A stretch of 64,000 nucleotides of DNA from Chitinophagaceae bacterium (GTDB lineage: Bacteria > Bacteroidota > Bacteroidia > Chitinophagales > Chitinophagaceae): contig JADJKL010000011.1 of the NCBI GenBank assembly GCA_016706055.1, forward strand, positions 124,001 through 188,000, written 5' to 3'. The translations under genes were made by a program, and so were the position numbers. Shown here in pieces: positions 30,687 to 41,321 of this stretch (its first letter is position 1; the number at the start of each line of letters is the position of its first letter). The notes beneath the pieces were generated by a model, which was given only the letters and a program-made list of their open reading frames with translations, did not search any database and had not been told where the DNA came from.

Positions 30687-33131
30687 ATGCGAGTAGCTCC
30701 CTTTATTATTTCTACAGTTGTTACATCTGCTTTAGTTTTTGCATTGAATAAGCAATGGGGTTCCATTCCTCCGATGGGAAAATTTTTGCATCCGCAATAT
30801 GGATTCTGGCAAAATGCGGAACCAGCTGCGCAAAGTTTTGATGCTGATCTTTCTTTTGCCAATTTAAAAGGAAAGGCCGATGTATATTTTGATGATCGCT
30901 TAGTGCCGCATGTATTTGCAGAGAATGATGAAGACCTTTATTTCATTCAAGGTTATTTACATGCAAAATTCCGTTTGTTTCAAATGGATTTGCAAACAAA
31001 AGCTGCCGAAGGAAGAGCCAGCGAAATTGCTGGAGCTAAAGCCATTAATTATGATAAAGAACAAAGAAGGCTGGGGATGAAGTTTGCGGCAGAGAATGCA
31101 ATGAAGGAGATTGATAAAGACCCTGTTAGTAAAAAACTGTTTGATTCCTATACAAACGGTGTTAATGCTTATATCGAAACTTTAAAAGAAAGTAATCTGC
31201 CATTAGAATATAAGCTGCTCAACTTTAAGCCAGAAAAATGGACAAACCTCAGAACGGCTTTATTATTAAAGATGATGGCGAAAATGTTATCATCTGGTAC
31301 GGAGAATGATCTGGCATATACAAATGCAAAATCTGTTTTTATTCCCGACGAGTTAAAAAGATTATATCCACAGGTGCCTGATTCACTGATGCCGATAGTG
31401 CCAACGGGAACTGCATTTGATAAACCTGGGATTGTTCCTGTAAAACCTGCTTTAGCCGATTCGCTATATTTTGATAACAAAGAAACAGTTAGTGCTAATG
31501 AAATTTCAAAACCAGATATTAATAATGGAAGTAATAACTGGGTGGTTGCAGGTAGTAAAACGCAAAGCGGTGTTCCTATTTTAAGTAATGATCCGCATCT
31601 GGAATTATCGCTGCCATCTATCTGGTACGAAATGCAATTGCAAACACCAACAAGCAATACGTATGGAGTTTCTTTGCCCGGAAGTCCGTTTATTATTATT
31701 GGTTTCAATGATAGCATTGCATGGGGTGTTACGAATGCTCAACGAGATGTAAAAGATTATTATGATATAAAATTTAAAGACGATAAAACAAAGGCTGAGT
31801 ATTGGTTCAATGGTGAATGGAAAAAATCAGACTTGAGAGTTGAAACGATTAAGGTAAAAGATGGCAAAGATGTTTTGGATACAGTTGCTTACACTGTTTT
31901 TGGCCCCGTAATGTTTGATAAAAGTTTTCAGGACACTTTACGAGGCAATAGAAATCTTGCTGTTCGCTGGACGGCACATGATCCAAGCAACGAAGGGATA
32001 ACTTTTTATAAATTGAACAGGTCAAAAAATTATGATGATTATGAAGCGGCGATAAAAACATTTGAATGTCCCGGACAGAATTTTGTATTTGCATCTAAGT
32101 CAGGCGATATAGCTTTATGGCAGCAAGGGAAATTCCCTGCTCGTTGGGATAGGCAAGGTTTGTATGTAATGCCGGGTGAAGACAGCAGCTTTATGTGGCA
32201 GGGATTTATTCCGCAGGCTGAAAATCCACATAGCAAAAACCCGGCAAGAGGTTATTTGGAAAGTGCCAATCAGCGTCCGGTTGATTCTACGTATCCTTAT
32301 TTTATTCCCGGAAGTTATATTACAGAAAGAGGAGTTACTATTGAACATTACCTGAGCGGAATGAATAATATTACTCCGGATGATATGATGAAGTTACAGA
32401 ACAACTATTTTAATACGTTGGCAGAAGATGCGAAAAGTATTTTATTAGGTTTTGTAAGAGAAGCAGACCTGAATGCAACGGAGAAAAAATACCTTGATAT
32501 TTTTAAGAATTGGGATTTGATGGCTTCGCCAGATTCAAAAGGACAAACTGTATATCAATGCTGGTACGATAAACTGGAAGCCGGAATTTGGAAAGATGAT
32601 ATGACAAAAATGAAACCAATGCTGCCTTGGCCAAATGAGGAAACTACAATGGAATGGTTGAAAAGAGATACTGCATTTAAATTTATTGATGATATAAATA
32701 CTCCCGAAGTAGAAACATTGCATGATGTTGTAACTACAGCATTAAAAAATGCTTCCATTGAATTAGCAAAAGCAGAAGCCGCAGGAAAACTGGAATGGAC
32801 AAAATTCAAAAACCCGACAGTTTATCATTTACTGAAAGATGCATTGCCAGCTTTTGCAAGAAAGGGTTTAAATGTTGGCGGTAATAATAATATCATTAAT
32901 GCTGTTACACATAGTCATGGCCCAAGCTGGCGAATGGTTGTGCAAATGAGTACACCAACTGTCGCTTATGGTGTTTATCCCGGTGGGCAAAGTGGAAACC
33001 CCGGCAGTAAATTTTATGATGACTATATTGATAATTGGGTAGCAGGAAAATATAACAAGCTCTGGTTTATGAGAGAAGGAGACAGGATGGATAAGAATAT
33101 TAAATGGACAATGAAATTTAAAAAAGGATAG
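30687..33131 (+). CDS. penicillin acylase family N-terminal nucleophile hydrolase
   Basis: The 814-residue precursor has a short N-terminal hydrophobic segment (export or anchor), the alpha-chain domain (DVYFDDRLVPHVFAENDEDLYFIQGYLHAKFRLFQMD) and, at about residue 282, the autoprocessing site NNGSNNWVVAG, whose Ser becomes the nucleophile of the beta chain. Later conserved pieces are LSNDPHLELSLPSIWYEM and SGNPGSKFYDDYIDNW. The family cleaves amide bonds of beta-lactams, acyl-homoserine lactones or other acyl amides; the substrate cannot be told. It follows a weak -7-like box TATCTTTC near 30659. Intact. Confidence 0.9.
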   Translation: MRVAPFIISTVVTSALVFALNKQWGSIPPMGKFLHPQYGFWQNAEPAAQSFDADLSFANLKGKADVYFDDRLVPHVFAENDEDLYFIQGYLHAKFRLFQMDLQTKAAEGRASEIAGAKAINYDKEQRRLGMKFAAENAMKEIDKDPVSKKLFDSYTNGVNAYIETLKESNLPLEYKLLNFKPEKWTNLRTALLLKMMAKMLSSGTENDLAYTNAKSVFIPDELKRLYPQVPDSLMPIVPTGTAFDKPGIVPVKPALADSLYFDNKETVSANEISKPDINNGSNNWVVAGSKTQSGVPILSNDPHLELSLPSIWYEMQLQTPTSNTYGVSLPGSPFIIIGFNDSIAWGVTNAQRDVKDYYDIKFKDDKTKAEYWFNGEWKKSDLRVETIKVKDGKDVLDTVAYTVFGPVMFDKSFQDTLRGNRNLAVRWTAHDPSNEGITFYKLNRSKNYDDYEAAIKTFECPGQNFVFASKSGDIALWQQGKFPARWDRQGLYVMPGEDSSFMWQGFIPQAENPHSKNPARGYLESANQRPVDSTYPYFIPGSYITERGVTIEHYLSGMNNITPDDMMKLQNNYFNTLAEDAKSILLGFVREADLNATEKKYLDIFKNWDLMASPDSKGQTVYQCWYDKLEAGIWKDDMTKMKPMLPWPNEETTMEWLKRDTAFKFIDDINTPEVETLHDVVTTALKNASIELAKAEAAGKLEWTKFKNPTVYHLLKDALPAFARKGLNVGGNNNIINAVTHSHGPSWRMVVQMSTPTVAYGVYPGGQSGNPGSKFYDDYIDNWVAGKYNKLWFMREGDRMDKNIKWTMKFKKG

Positions 33132-33225
33132 TGAAGAGAAGGCAAAAGGCAATGGACAATAGGCAAAAGCTTTAGCTAATTGATATTGTTTTTTGTTGAA
33201 ATTTAATTCTGATAAAAAAATACAT

Positions 33226-33584
33226 ATGAAATTTTTAGTGGCAACAATTCTTACAGCTATTCTTGCTTTTATTGCAGGTCTGTTATCTTTTTCTCCCTGG
33301 TGGGGATTTGCAATTACTTCATTATTGGTAGCTATTCTGGTTCATCAAAAAGCAGGCAAAGCTTTTTTAGCAGGCTTTCTTGGTTTGTTATTCTTATGGG
33401 CCGGACTTGCTTGGTGGGTTGATATGAAGAATAGTGGAGTGTTATCTGCAAAAATTGCGAATGTGTGCCGTTGGGCGGCAATACTCTTTATCTGATTTTG
33501 GCAACAGGCATTGTTGGTGGATTAGTAGCAGGAATGGCTGCTATGAGCGGCAGCTTTCTTCGTTCAACTAAATCAGGTAGTTAA
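33226..33584 (+). CDS. small membrane protein, frameshifted
   Basis: The N-terminal frame gives two to three transmembrane segments (MKFLVATILTAILAFIAGL, WWGFAITSLLVAILVH, AFLAGFLGLLFLWAGLAWW) and stops at 33495. Removing two bases from the TGTG around 33462-33468 restores VPLGGNTLYLILATGIVGG and a further glycine-rich segment ending SFLRSTKSGS, with stop at 33582-33584. ATG 33226 is chosen; the frame extends to TTG 33193. The repaired protein has about 118 residues and four membrane segments. No family is recognised. Confidence 0.6.
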
Positions 33585-33655
33585 AACTTTTCCAAACATA
33601 TTTCCGTTTATCTATTAGATAACTGAATGATGCTATCTTTCCGTAGCTGTTTATT

Positions 33656-36136
33656 ATGATAAAATTTTTCCTCGTTTTTTTATTGCTTTCGTCTTTCTTT
33701 TCTGCTTATTCTCAAAAAGTGAAAGGAATAATTACAGATGGTGAAGGGAATCCATTGCCTTATGCATCTGTGTTTGTAAAAAATACAGGCAAAGGAACCA
33801 ATGCAAACAGTGAAGGAAAAGTATTCTCTTAAGTTAGCACCGGGTAAATACACATTAGCTTGTCAATATGTAGGATATAAAAAAGAAGAAATATCCATTT
33901 CAATTAATAATGATGATCAAGAGATCAATTTCATATTGAAAGTACAGGAGACAGTGTTGGGCGAAGTTGTTTTGAAAAATGGGGAAGACCCTGCTTACCA
34001 GATTATCAGGAATACGATAAAGAAAAGAACTTATTATCTAAATCAGCCTGAAGCTTATGAATGTATGGTTTACACAAAGGGACAGCTTCGGGTTAGAAAT
34101 TATCCCAACAAAATATTAGGAAGAACGGTGGATTTTGAAGATGGCGATACAAGTAAACGAAAATGCTTTACCTGTCTGAAACGATCTCTAAGTATTCATC
34201 CAGGCCACCAGATAAAGTAAAAGTAGAAGTAGTTTCTTCTAAAGTAAGCGGTCAAAGCGATGGCTATGGATTAAGTGCTCCTCAATTTTTTTCTTTTTAT
34301 GAGAATAATATTTCTATTGGGAATAATCTTAATCCAAGAGGCTTTATTTCTCCTATCTCCGATAATGCGTTGAATTATTATCGCTATAAATTTGAAGGAA
34401 GTTTTTTTGAGGATAATAATCTTATCAGTCGTATAAAAGTAATTCCTAAGCGAAAATATGAACCACTATTCAGTGGTTATATTAATATTGTAGAAGATGA
34501 TTGGAGAATTCATTCTGTGCAATTAGAGTTAACCAAACAATCGCAGATGGAAATTTTGGATACACTGCGTATAGAACAACTCTACATTCCTCTTGATAAG
34601 GATACTTGGTTTATTAGTAGCCAGGTTATTTATCCTTCAATCAAAATTTTCGGCTTTGATGCCTACGGAAGTTTTGTAAATATCTATTCTGATATTAATG
34701 TTGATCCATCATTTACAAAGAAAACATTTAACAATACAATCTTAAAGTACACCGACAGTTCGAATAGAAGAACCAAAGAATATTGGGAGAAAAATAGACC
34801 GATACCATTATTGACTGATGAACAAAGTGATTATAGAAAAAAAGATAGCCTTGAACAATTAAGAAAAGACCCGGCTTATATCGATTCACTTGATAGACGA
34901 AGGAATAAAATAAATATAGCTGGTCTCTTCCTTTTAGGGCAAACGTTTACAAAAGAAAGAAAAAGGACTTCTGTAAGTATTGCTCCATTGATTGATCAGG
35001 TTAATTTTAACCCGGCAGAAGGTTGGGTAATTAGTACTGGATTTAAATGGACAAAGAAGCTTGATAGTATTTCATTTAGCAGAAAACAAATTTCAATAGA
35101 ACCCAATTTCCGTTATGGTTTTTTGAATAAGCATTTCAACCCAAATCTTACATTGAATTATGTATATGGGAAAAAATATGCTTCATCAATAAGTTTATCA
35201 GGAGGGAAAAGAGTTTTTCAATTTAATAACAACAGCCCAATTGGTGAAAGAGGAAACACCATCAGTAGTTTACTAAGCGAGGAAAACCGGTTTAAAAGTT
35301 ACGAAGCAACTTATTTTAGGGGAAGTTATAGAAAGAATGTTGGAGACGGGTTTTCTATTGTAGGAGGTTTTCAATACCAGGATAGGTCGCCATTGAATAA
35401 CCTGACTGATTATACCTGGAATGACAAAGACAACAGGGAATACACTCCAAATTATCCTTTTGAAATAGCTACAGAAAATATAAAAAGACATCAATCTTTT
35501 GTAACATTAATTGGATTAAGCTGGCAACCCGGAGCAAAGTATATTGAGTTTCCTGACAGAAAAATAAGTCTTGGTTCAAAATATCCGCTTATGTCTGTAC
35601 AACTTATAACTGGGCATAATAAAATTTTTGGCAGCGATGCTGATTTTAGTAAATGGAAATTTAATGTGAAGGATGATATTAATTTAAAACTGAAAGGAGT
35701 CTTGAATTATCGTATCGGCATTGGTGGATTTATCAGTAATAAAAAAGTTGAGCTGCCGGATTACAATCATTTTAATGGAAATATTTCAACGCTTGCCACA
35801 GAGACACTGAATAGTTTTCAACTGCTACCGATTTATCAATACAGCAACACGGATAAATTTTATTCGCTGGCACATATTGAATATAATTTAAAAGGATTTC
35901 TTACTAATAAGATTCCTGGGTTCAGAAAACTGAATCTGTACCTCGTTACCGGCGGCAATGGATTTTATATTAATAACAGTAAATATTATTATGAATTATT
36001 TGTGGGACTTGATAATATTTTCAAACAGCTTCGTGTAGATTTCGTTCAGTCATATCTTGATGGCAGACGTTGGCAAAACGGCTTCCGTATAGGCCTCTCC
36101 AGATTGGGAGGAAGGAGAGGAGACGACTGGCCATAG
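33656..36136 (+). CDS. DUF5686 / carboxypeptidase-regulatory-like outer-membrane protein, two frameshifts
   Basis: A signal peptide (MIKFFLVFLLLSSFFSAYSQ) leads to a carboxypeptidase-regulatory-like domain (GIITDGEGNPLPYASVFVKN ... GKYTLACQYVGYKK), then the DUF5686 region and an outer-membrane beta-barrel. An extra G at 33821 shifts frame in the first domain, and a lost A at about 34160-34163 shifts it again before MLYLSETISKYSS; both repairs give a continuous reading of about 826 residues. The DUF5686 family is thought to be surface exposed and is widespread in Bacteroidota; its role is unknown. A -7-like TATCTTTC lies at 33634-33641, 15 bases before the start codon. Confidence 0.8.
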
Positions 36137-36152
36137 ATTTTAAATCTTCACT

Positions 36153-36160
36153 TATCTTTG
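36153..36160 (+). promoter_or_regulatory. -7 promoter box (TATCTTTG) upstream of trhO
   Basis: A perfect match to the Bacteroidota -7 consensus TAnnTTTG, 68 bases before the trhO start and 17 bases after the preceding stop. Short hairpins (GCCCAA/TTGGGT and CGCC/GGCG, 36178-36213) lie in the predicted leader. No clear -33 box is seen. Confidence 0.45.
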
Positions 36161-36227
36161 CCATGCTTTATAAATTTTGCCCAACCTGAATTGGGTTTCG
36201 CCAAAGGCGGGATAAAATTTAAACATC

Positions 36228-37274
36228 ATGGCTCAACTACACAACCGCATTTCCCGTAAGGAGTTAAAGGAGAAAATTCTCATTGATCCAACTCCAAGAA
36301 TTACTATTTCATTTTATTGTTATTTCAGAGTTGAAGAACCTGAACTTTTTCGCAATCAGTTGTACAAAGAACTGAAAGCATTGGATGTGCTTGGTAGAAT
36401 TTATCTGGCGAATGAAGGAATCAATGCACAAATAAGTGTTCCAAAGGAAAATTTCGAATTGCTGCGGTCGTATCTCTACTCTCATGAACCGCTCGATGGT
36501 TTACGGCTTAATGTAGCAGTAGATGATGACGGGAAAAGCTTTTATGTGCTCGATATAAAGGTTCGAAATAAAATAGTTGCAGATGGCATTGCAGACCCTG
36601 ATTTTGATATGGTTAATAGAGGTAAGTATGTAAATGCTGAAGAATTTAATAAACTTACCAATGAGCCTGATACGATAGTTATAGATATGCGTAATCACTA
36701 TGAGTATGAAGTCGGCCATTTTGAAAATGCTATAGAAGTGCCAAGTGATACTTTCCGAGAGCAATTGCCGATGGCAGTGGATATGATGAAAACCGATAAG
36801 GAAAAGAACATCATTATGTATTGCACTGGCGGTATTCGTTGTGAAAAAGCTTCTGCTTATATGAAGCATCAAGGATTTAAAAATGTTTTTCACCTCGAAG
36901 GTGGCATTATTAATTATGTAAATCAAGCAAAAGAGAAAGGTTTATATAATAAATTTCATGGAAAGAATTTTGTTTTCGATCAGCGATTGGGGGAGAGGGT
37001 AACAGATGAGATCATTGCAAAATGCCATCAATGTGGAAAGCTAGCAGATACACATGTAAACTGTGTAAATGATGCGTGTCATCTATTATTTATACAATGT
37101 GAAGAGTGTAAAACAAAAATGGAAGGCACATGTTGTAAAGAATGCCTTGATTTTATCCATCTTCCTGAAGACGAACAGAAGAAACTTCGTTCGGGAATTG
37201 ATAAAGGCAGAAATGTGTTTAATAAATCGAAGGCTATGATGTCTGAGAAATTGTCGTCACCTGATAAAAAATAA
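36228..37274 (+). CDS. trhO: tRNA uridine(34) hydroxylase (rhodanese-type)
   Basis: TrhO (YceA family) makes 5-hydroxyuridine at tRNA position 34 using oxygen. The 348-residue protein has the N-terminal acylphosphatase-like domain (ITISFYCYFRVEEPELFRNQL ... GRIYLANEGINAQIS), a central rhodanese domain (TIVIDMRNHYEYEVGHFENAI) with the active-site loop YCTGGIRCEKAS, and a C-terminal cysteine-rich region (CHQCGK, CHLLFIQCEECK, CCKECL) that probably binds zinc. All parts are present and the length is normal. It is likely monocistronic, from the promoter at 36153. Confidence 0.92.
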   Translation: MAQLHNRISRKELKEKILIDPTPRITISFYCYFRVEEPELFRNQLYKELKALDVLGRIYLANEGINAQISVPKENFELLRSYLYSHEPLDGLRLNVAVDDDGKSFYVLDIKVRNKIVADGIADPDFDMVNRGKYVNAEEFNKLTNEPDTIVIDMRNHYEYEVGHFENAIEVPSDTFREQLPMAVDMMKTDKEKNIIMYCTGGIRCEKASAYMKHQGFKNVFHLEGGIINYVNQAKEKGLYNKFHGKNFVFDQRLGERVTDEIIAKCHQCGKLADTHVNCVNDACHLLFIQCEECKTKMEGTCCKECLDFIHLPEDEQKKLRSGIDKGRNVFNKSKAMMSEKLSSPDKK

Positions 37275-37333
37275 TCAACGCTGACCAAGTAGCTATTAAA
37301 ACCCCTAATTTTACCAGCGATTTACTACATGCT

Positions 37334-37822
37334 GTGAGACAATTCTTCGCTATATTATTACTTATTAGCTTCTCTGTTCAAATCAGAGGGTATCATATCT
37401 ATTTTCATTACCAGCAGGCGAACATTAAAAAAGCCGTCGAAAGAGCAATACGGCAGCGATTAAAAGAAGGCAATACGGAAGAATTTGTTTTCTCCCTTTC
37501 AGGTGGACATGAAATGCCAGAGTGGAAAGATGACAATGAATTCAGTTTTCGGGGCGAGATGTATGATGTTATAGAAAAGAGGATTGAGGACGGGAAAATA
37601 TATGTTCGCTGTGTTAGTGATAAAAGGGAAACAGCTCTTGTCGATAATTATAGAAAAATGACAAAAGACGATTTTGCAGGGTCATCCAAAAAACGAACTT
37701 CACTTATTATAAAACTAATTAGCACATTCTACACACAAATATCAATTGCTGATAAGAATTTGCTTTCTCTGGAAGCAAGCATAAAAATGCTTTTTACCAA
37801 TCCCTTCTCTTTTGTTCAATAA
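37334..37822 (+). CDS. small exported protein of unknown function upstream of the haem receptor
   Basis: The 162-residue protein has a signal peptide-like start (MRQFFAILLLISFSVQIRG). The mature part begins YHIYFHYQQANIKKAVERAIRQRLKEG and continues with WKDDNEFSFRGEMYDVIEKR and a C-terminal polar segment. GTG 37334 is the likely start, since an ATG three bases earlier is in another frame and meets a stop. It lies 124 bases before the TonB receptor on the same strand and may belong with the iron/haem uptake cluster. No family recognised. Confidence 0.55.
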   Translation: MRQFFAILLLISFSVQIRGYHIYFHYQQANIKKAVERAIRQRLKEGNTEEFVFSLSGGHEMPEWKDDNEFSFRGEMYDVIEKRIEDGKIYVRCVSDKRETALVDNYRKMTKDDFAGSSKKRTSLIIKLISTFYTQISIADKNLLSLEASIKMLFTNPFSFVQ

Positions 37823-37945
37823 CGGTGAAGTAATAACTCCTCCTCCCCAATTCGTATAGTTTTTTTATTCCAATCAAGTCTTCACATACTGCTTCAATAC
37901 TGAAAGCAGGACTGTGTACTTATTTATTAAATTAATAAAAAAATT

Positions 37946-40369
37946 ATGAAACGAATTATATTATTCGCTGCTTGTTTTATATGCGTATTATTTACAAAGG
38001 CACAAACTATAAAAGGAAAAATTGTTGACGCTGCTACTAAAAGTCCACTTTCAGGTGCTACAGTAATGATGGGAGGAAAGGATATTGCCAGTACTGATAA
38101 GGACGGTATGTTTTCATTTAAGTGTACCTCGTCAGTTACAATCTCAGTTTCATTTGTGGGATATGAAACTCAAAAAAGAACTGCAAACTGTAATGATGAA
38201 TTAAATATTGAGCTTGCTGTTGCTGGTAATACATTGGATAATGTAGAGATTACAGCTACATCCAACCAGAATAAATCTTTATTATATCAACCATCTTCTA
38301 TTACTAAATTAAGTACAACCGAACTTAACAGAGGCAATGGTTTGTTTCTGGATGATGCAATTAACAGTAATGTTCCGGGTGTTACGATGAATAGGAGAGC
38401 AGTTTCTTCTGGTCAGCAATTTAATATAAGAGGCTATGGTAACGGTTCAAGAGGAACAAGAGGCATCAGCAGTAATTTTGATGGACAGGGTTATAAAGTT
38501 TATTTGAATGGTATTCCAATTACCGATGCAGAAGGAATTACTGTTTTAGATGATATTGATTTTGGTTCTATTGGCAATGTGGAAGTAGTGAAAGGTCCAG
38601 CCGGAACTTTATATGGATTGGCCATTGCCGGAGTTGTAAATCTTGAAACAGTAAAACCAGCAAAGGGAACTTCAATCGGTCAGGAAGTGTTGATAGGTAA
38701 CTACGGTTTACAACGATACACCACACATTTTCAGTATGCAACTGATAAGTCATCTTTGTTGGTTAATTACGGTCATCAAAAATCAGACGGGTTTACCATT
38801 CATAATAGTTCTAAAAAGAATTTTGTGAATGTGGCAGGAAACTTTCAGCCGAATGCAAAACAGACTATTATGACTTATTTTGGTTATAGCAATAGCTATG
38901 ATGAAAGAAGTGGTGAATTAACTCCTGATCAATATAATAACGATGATTATTCGGGCAATATCGCTTATATAAGAAATAATGCACATAGCGAAGTGTTAAG
39001 TGTAAGGGCAGGGTTGGGTCACACTTACATTTTTAATAGTCATATTGCAAATACAACTACTGTTTTTGGAACCAGCTTTAACAATAATGCCAGCTCTGCT
39101 GGCGGGTGGTCTGATAAGTCTTCAACCAACCTTGGAGTACGATCCACTTTCGCCACAAAGTTTAATATGCAAAGTGGTGCATCACTCAGCGGAATCACCG
39201 GTGTAGAAACACAAAGACAAAATGCACAAGCTGTTGGTTATAATATGAAAATAAATCCGCTTGACAATCAAACTACTGGAGCAAATCCATGGGTTGTTGG
39301 TCGCCCTTATTATGTAATCAATACGGCTACTTCCAATAATGCTACGCAAACTGCAACGACTTCACTGTTTACAGAATGGACATTAGCATTACCACATGAT
39401 TTGTCTTTTACCGCAGGTTTGGGAGTAAGCAATATGGTTATCAGATTGGATGATCGCTTCAATTCAGCTACGGCTACTATGCCATCGCATTATGATACAA
39501 CCTATAAAGGAATGGTATCACCTCATTTTGCAATAAACAAAGTGTTTAATACGAAATTCTCAGTCTACGCTTCATATAGTACAGCATACAAAGCTCCGGT
39601 AAGTTCATACTTCTATGTTGTAACTCCAGCTGCGGGTCCTGCACCAGCTTCAAGCAAAGTAAATGGTTCTTTGAAACCAGAAAAAGGTGAGCAGGTTGAA
39701 GTTGGAACAAAAGGATCTTTGCTGGGTAATAAGTTAAGTTATCAGCTTGCATTATTCCATACATCTTTCTCTAATAAGATGACAACAATAGCTGTGCCTA
39801 ATCCAAACAACACGGCTACACTATATTCATATGTGGTAAATGGAGGCGAGCAAGATCATAAAGGAGTTGAAGCATTTGTAAAATACAATGTAAAGGGTGG
39901 TAAAGACGGATTCTTTACTTCTATTGCTCCTTTTATAAATTTTACTTACTCTGATTTCAAATATGAGAATTATAAGTTCATGACAGGAACTACAACTGCA
40001 AATCAGAAGACCTATGATTTTTCCGGATCACCAGTTGCCGGAGTTTCCAAAATAGTGGCTGCTGTCGGAATTGATGTTGATACAAAATGTGGATTCTACG
40101 GAAATATTAATCATTTGTACAGAGATAAAATGTCTGTAACTTCTCCTGACACATTGTATACTTCAAGTTATAATTTACTAAATGCAAAGTTGGGTTTCAG
40201 AAAAAGGGTTTCAACACATTTTGATATTGATTTGAGTTTTGGAGTAAATAATATCACCAGTACCAAATATCCGATCATGATATTTGTGAATCAGTTACCC
40301 GATGCTTATGTAGCAGGGCCAAGAAAAGCAAATTATTTTGCAACATTGAAATTGAATTATATATTTTAA
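37946..40369 (+). CDS. TonB-dependent receptor, probable haem/iron-complex transporter
   Basis: The 807-residue protein has a signal peptide (MKRIILFAACFICVLFTKAQ), a carboxypeptidase-regulatory-like domain (about 20-105), a plug (about 120-245, with RGYGNGSRGTRGI and VEVVKGPAGTLYGLAIAGVVN) and a 22-strand-type barrel ending in KANYFATLKLNYIF. It imports a ligand across the outer membrane with TonB energy. The next three genes encode a binding protein, permease and ATPase of the haem type, so haem or another iron complex is the probable ligand (inference). No cobalamin riboswitch is seen in the 124-base leader. A terminator-like hairpin separates it from the binding-protein gene. Confidence 0.88.
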   Translation: MKRIILFAACFICVLFTKAQTIKGKIVDAATKSPLSGATVMMGGKDIASTDKDGMFSFKCTSSVTISVSFVGYETQKRTANCNDELNIELAVAGNTLDNVEITATSNQNKSLLYQPSSITKLSTTELNRGNGLFLDDAINSNVPGVTMNRRAVSSGQQFNIRGYGNGSRGTRGISSNFDGQGYKVYLNGIPITDAEGITVLDDIDFGSIGNVEVVKGPAGTLYGLAIAGVVNLETVKPAKGTSIGQEVLIGNYGLQRYTTHFQYATDKSSLLVNYGHQKSDGFTIHNSSKKNFVNVAGNFQPNAKQTIMTYFGYSNSYDERSGELTPDQYNNDDYSGNIAYIRNNAHSEVLSVRAGLGHTYIFNSHIANTTTVFGTSFNNNASSAGGWSDKSSTNLGVRSTFATKFNMQSGASLSGITGVETQRQNAQAVGYNMKINPLDNQTTGANPWVVGRPYYVINTATSNNATQTATTSLFTEWTLALPHDLSFTAGLGVSNMVIRLDDRFNSATATMPSHYDTTYKGMVSPHFAINKVFNTKFSVYASYSTAYKAPVSSYFYVVTPAAGPAPASSKVNGSLKPEKGEQVEVGTKGSLLGNKLSYQLALFHTSFSNKMTTIAVPNPNNTATLYSYVVNGGEQDHKGVEAFVKYNVKGGKDGFFTSIAPFINFTYSDFKYENYKFMTGTTTANQKTYDFSGSPVAGVSKIVAAVGIDVDTKCGFYGNINHLYRDKMSVTSPDTLYTSSYNLLNAKLGFRKRVSTHFDIDLSFGVNNITSTKYPIMIFVNQLPDAYVAGPRKANYFATLKLNYIF

Positions 40370-40380
40370 GATAAACTAAG

Positions 40381-40411
40381 AAGGCGGTACGATGAGTATC
40401 GCCTTTAGTTT
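40381..40411 (+). terminator. intrinsic terminator between receptor and hmuT genes
   Basis: AAGGCGGTAC pairs with GTATCGCCTT (one G-T pair) around the loop GATGA, followed by TAGTTTTTA. It may end or attenuate transcription so that the receptor is made in excess of the inner-membrane transporter. Confidence 0.65.
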
Positions 40412-40424
40412 TTAAATTTCATAT

Positions 40425-41321
40425 ATGAAAAAGATATTACTCATAATGTTGCCATTACTGTTGCTACTTACAAGTTGCGGCAGATTCGGAAACAAAGAAA
40501 AAGATGGCAAGAAAGATATGCGTATCGTTTGTCTTTCCAAGCATTTAACTGAAATGTTATTTGCTCTCGGAAAAGGGCATGATATTGTAGCCTGCGATTT
40601 AAGCAGTACTTACCCTGACAGTGCTAAATTATTAAAGACGGTGGGGTATCATAGAGCATTAAGCCCTGAAAGTATAATAGCAATGGAACCTGATCTTGTT
40701 ATTCATAGTAATGATATCGGACCAGAAAATGTTTTGCCACAAATTGAGAAGGTTGGATTGAATATAAAAGTGTTTGGCGGTGCTAATACAATTGATAGTG
40801 CTAAATTATTACTCAAAGAATTGGGTAACTATTTTGGTGTAGAACATAGAGCAGATTCAATTATTAGTAAAATGGATGCAGATATTGCAACTGCTGCAGA
40901 AAAGCTGAAAGCATTAAATATAAAAGATACTCCCACTGTAATGATTATTCATTTTGGCCGTGCCAATAATGTTTATTTTGTAATGAGTGGCCGTGGTGGT
41001 GTTGGCGATAAAATGATTGCTTTAGCTGGTGGAAAGACAGCTCACTATGATGCAAAAGGCGCAAGGCAAATCAGTGCAGAAGCTGTGGCCGAAGCAAACC
41101 CCGATATTATTATCGCTACAGATTTTGGTTATGATCAGATGGGAGGAATGGATAAATTTATTACAGATGTTCCGGGAGTATCATTGACAAATGCTGCAAA
41201 GAACAAAAGGATTGTTCGTTTTGAAGAACATGACCTAGTTTATTTTGGCCCAAGAACCGGTGAGAATGCAATTAAATTAATGAACCTTCTTCATCCCACT
41301 ACTGATGCTGCGAAAAAATAA
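40425..41321 (+). CDS. hmuT: haem/iron ABC transporter substrate-binding lipoprotein (HmuT-like)
   Basis: The 298-residue protein has a lipoprotein signal with lipobox LLTSC at residues 14-18, then a class III periplasmic-binding fold: IVCLSKHLTEMLFALGKGHDIVACDLSSTYP, VGYHRALSPESIIAMEPDLVI and a C-terminal lobe ending VYFGPRTGENAIKLMNLL-type sequence. The phrasing fits HmuT haem-binding proteins better than BtuF or siderophore binders, but the ligand is inferred. It overlaps the permease gene by 17 bases, so these are co-translated. Confidence 0.8.
   Translation: MKKILLIMLPLLLLLTSCGRFGNKEKDGKKDMRIVCLSKHLTEMLFALGKGHDIVACDLSSTYPDSAKLLKTVGYHRALSPESIIAMEPDLVIHSNDIGPENVLPQIEKVGLNIKVFGGANTIDSAKLLLKELGNYFGVEHRADSIISKMDADIATAAEKLKALNIKDTPTVMIIHFGRANNVYFVMSGRGGVGDKMIALAGGKTAHYDAKGARQISAEAVAEANPDIIIATDFGYDQMGGMDKFITDVPGVSLTNAAKNKRIVRFEEHDLVYFGPRTGENAIKLMNLLHPTTDAAKK

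Noticed and set aside
37823..37945. A possible cobalamin riboswitch ahead of the TonB receptor.
   Set aside because: The leader is only 123 bases and lacks the conserved B12-box and any matching helices.
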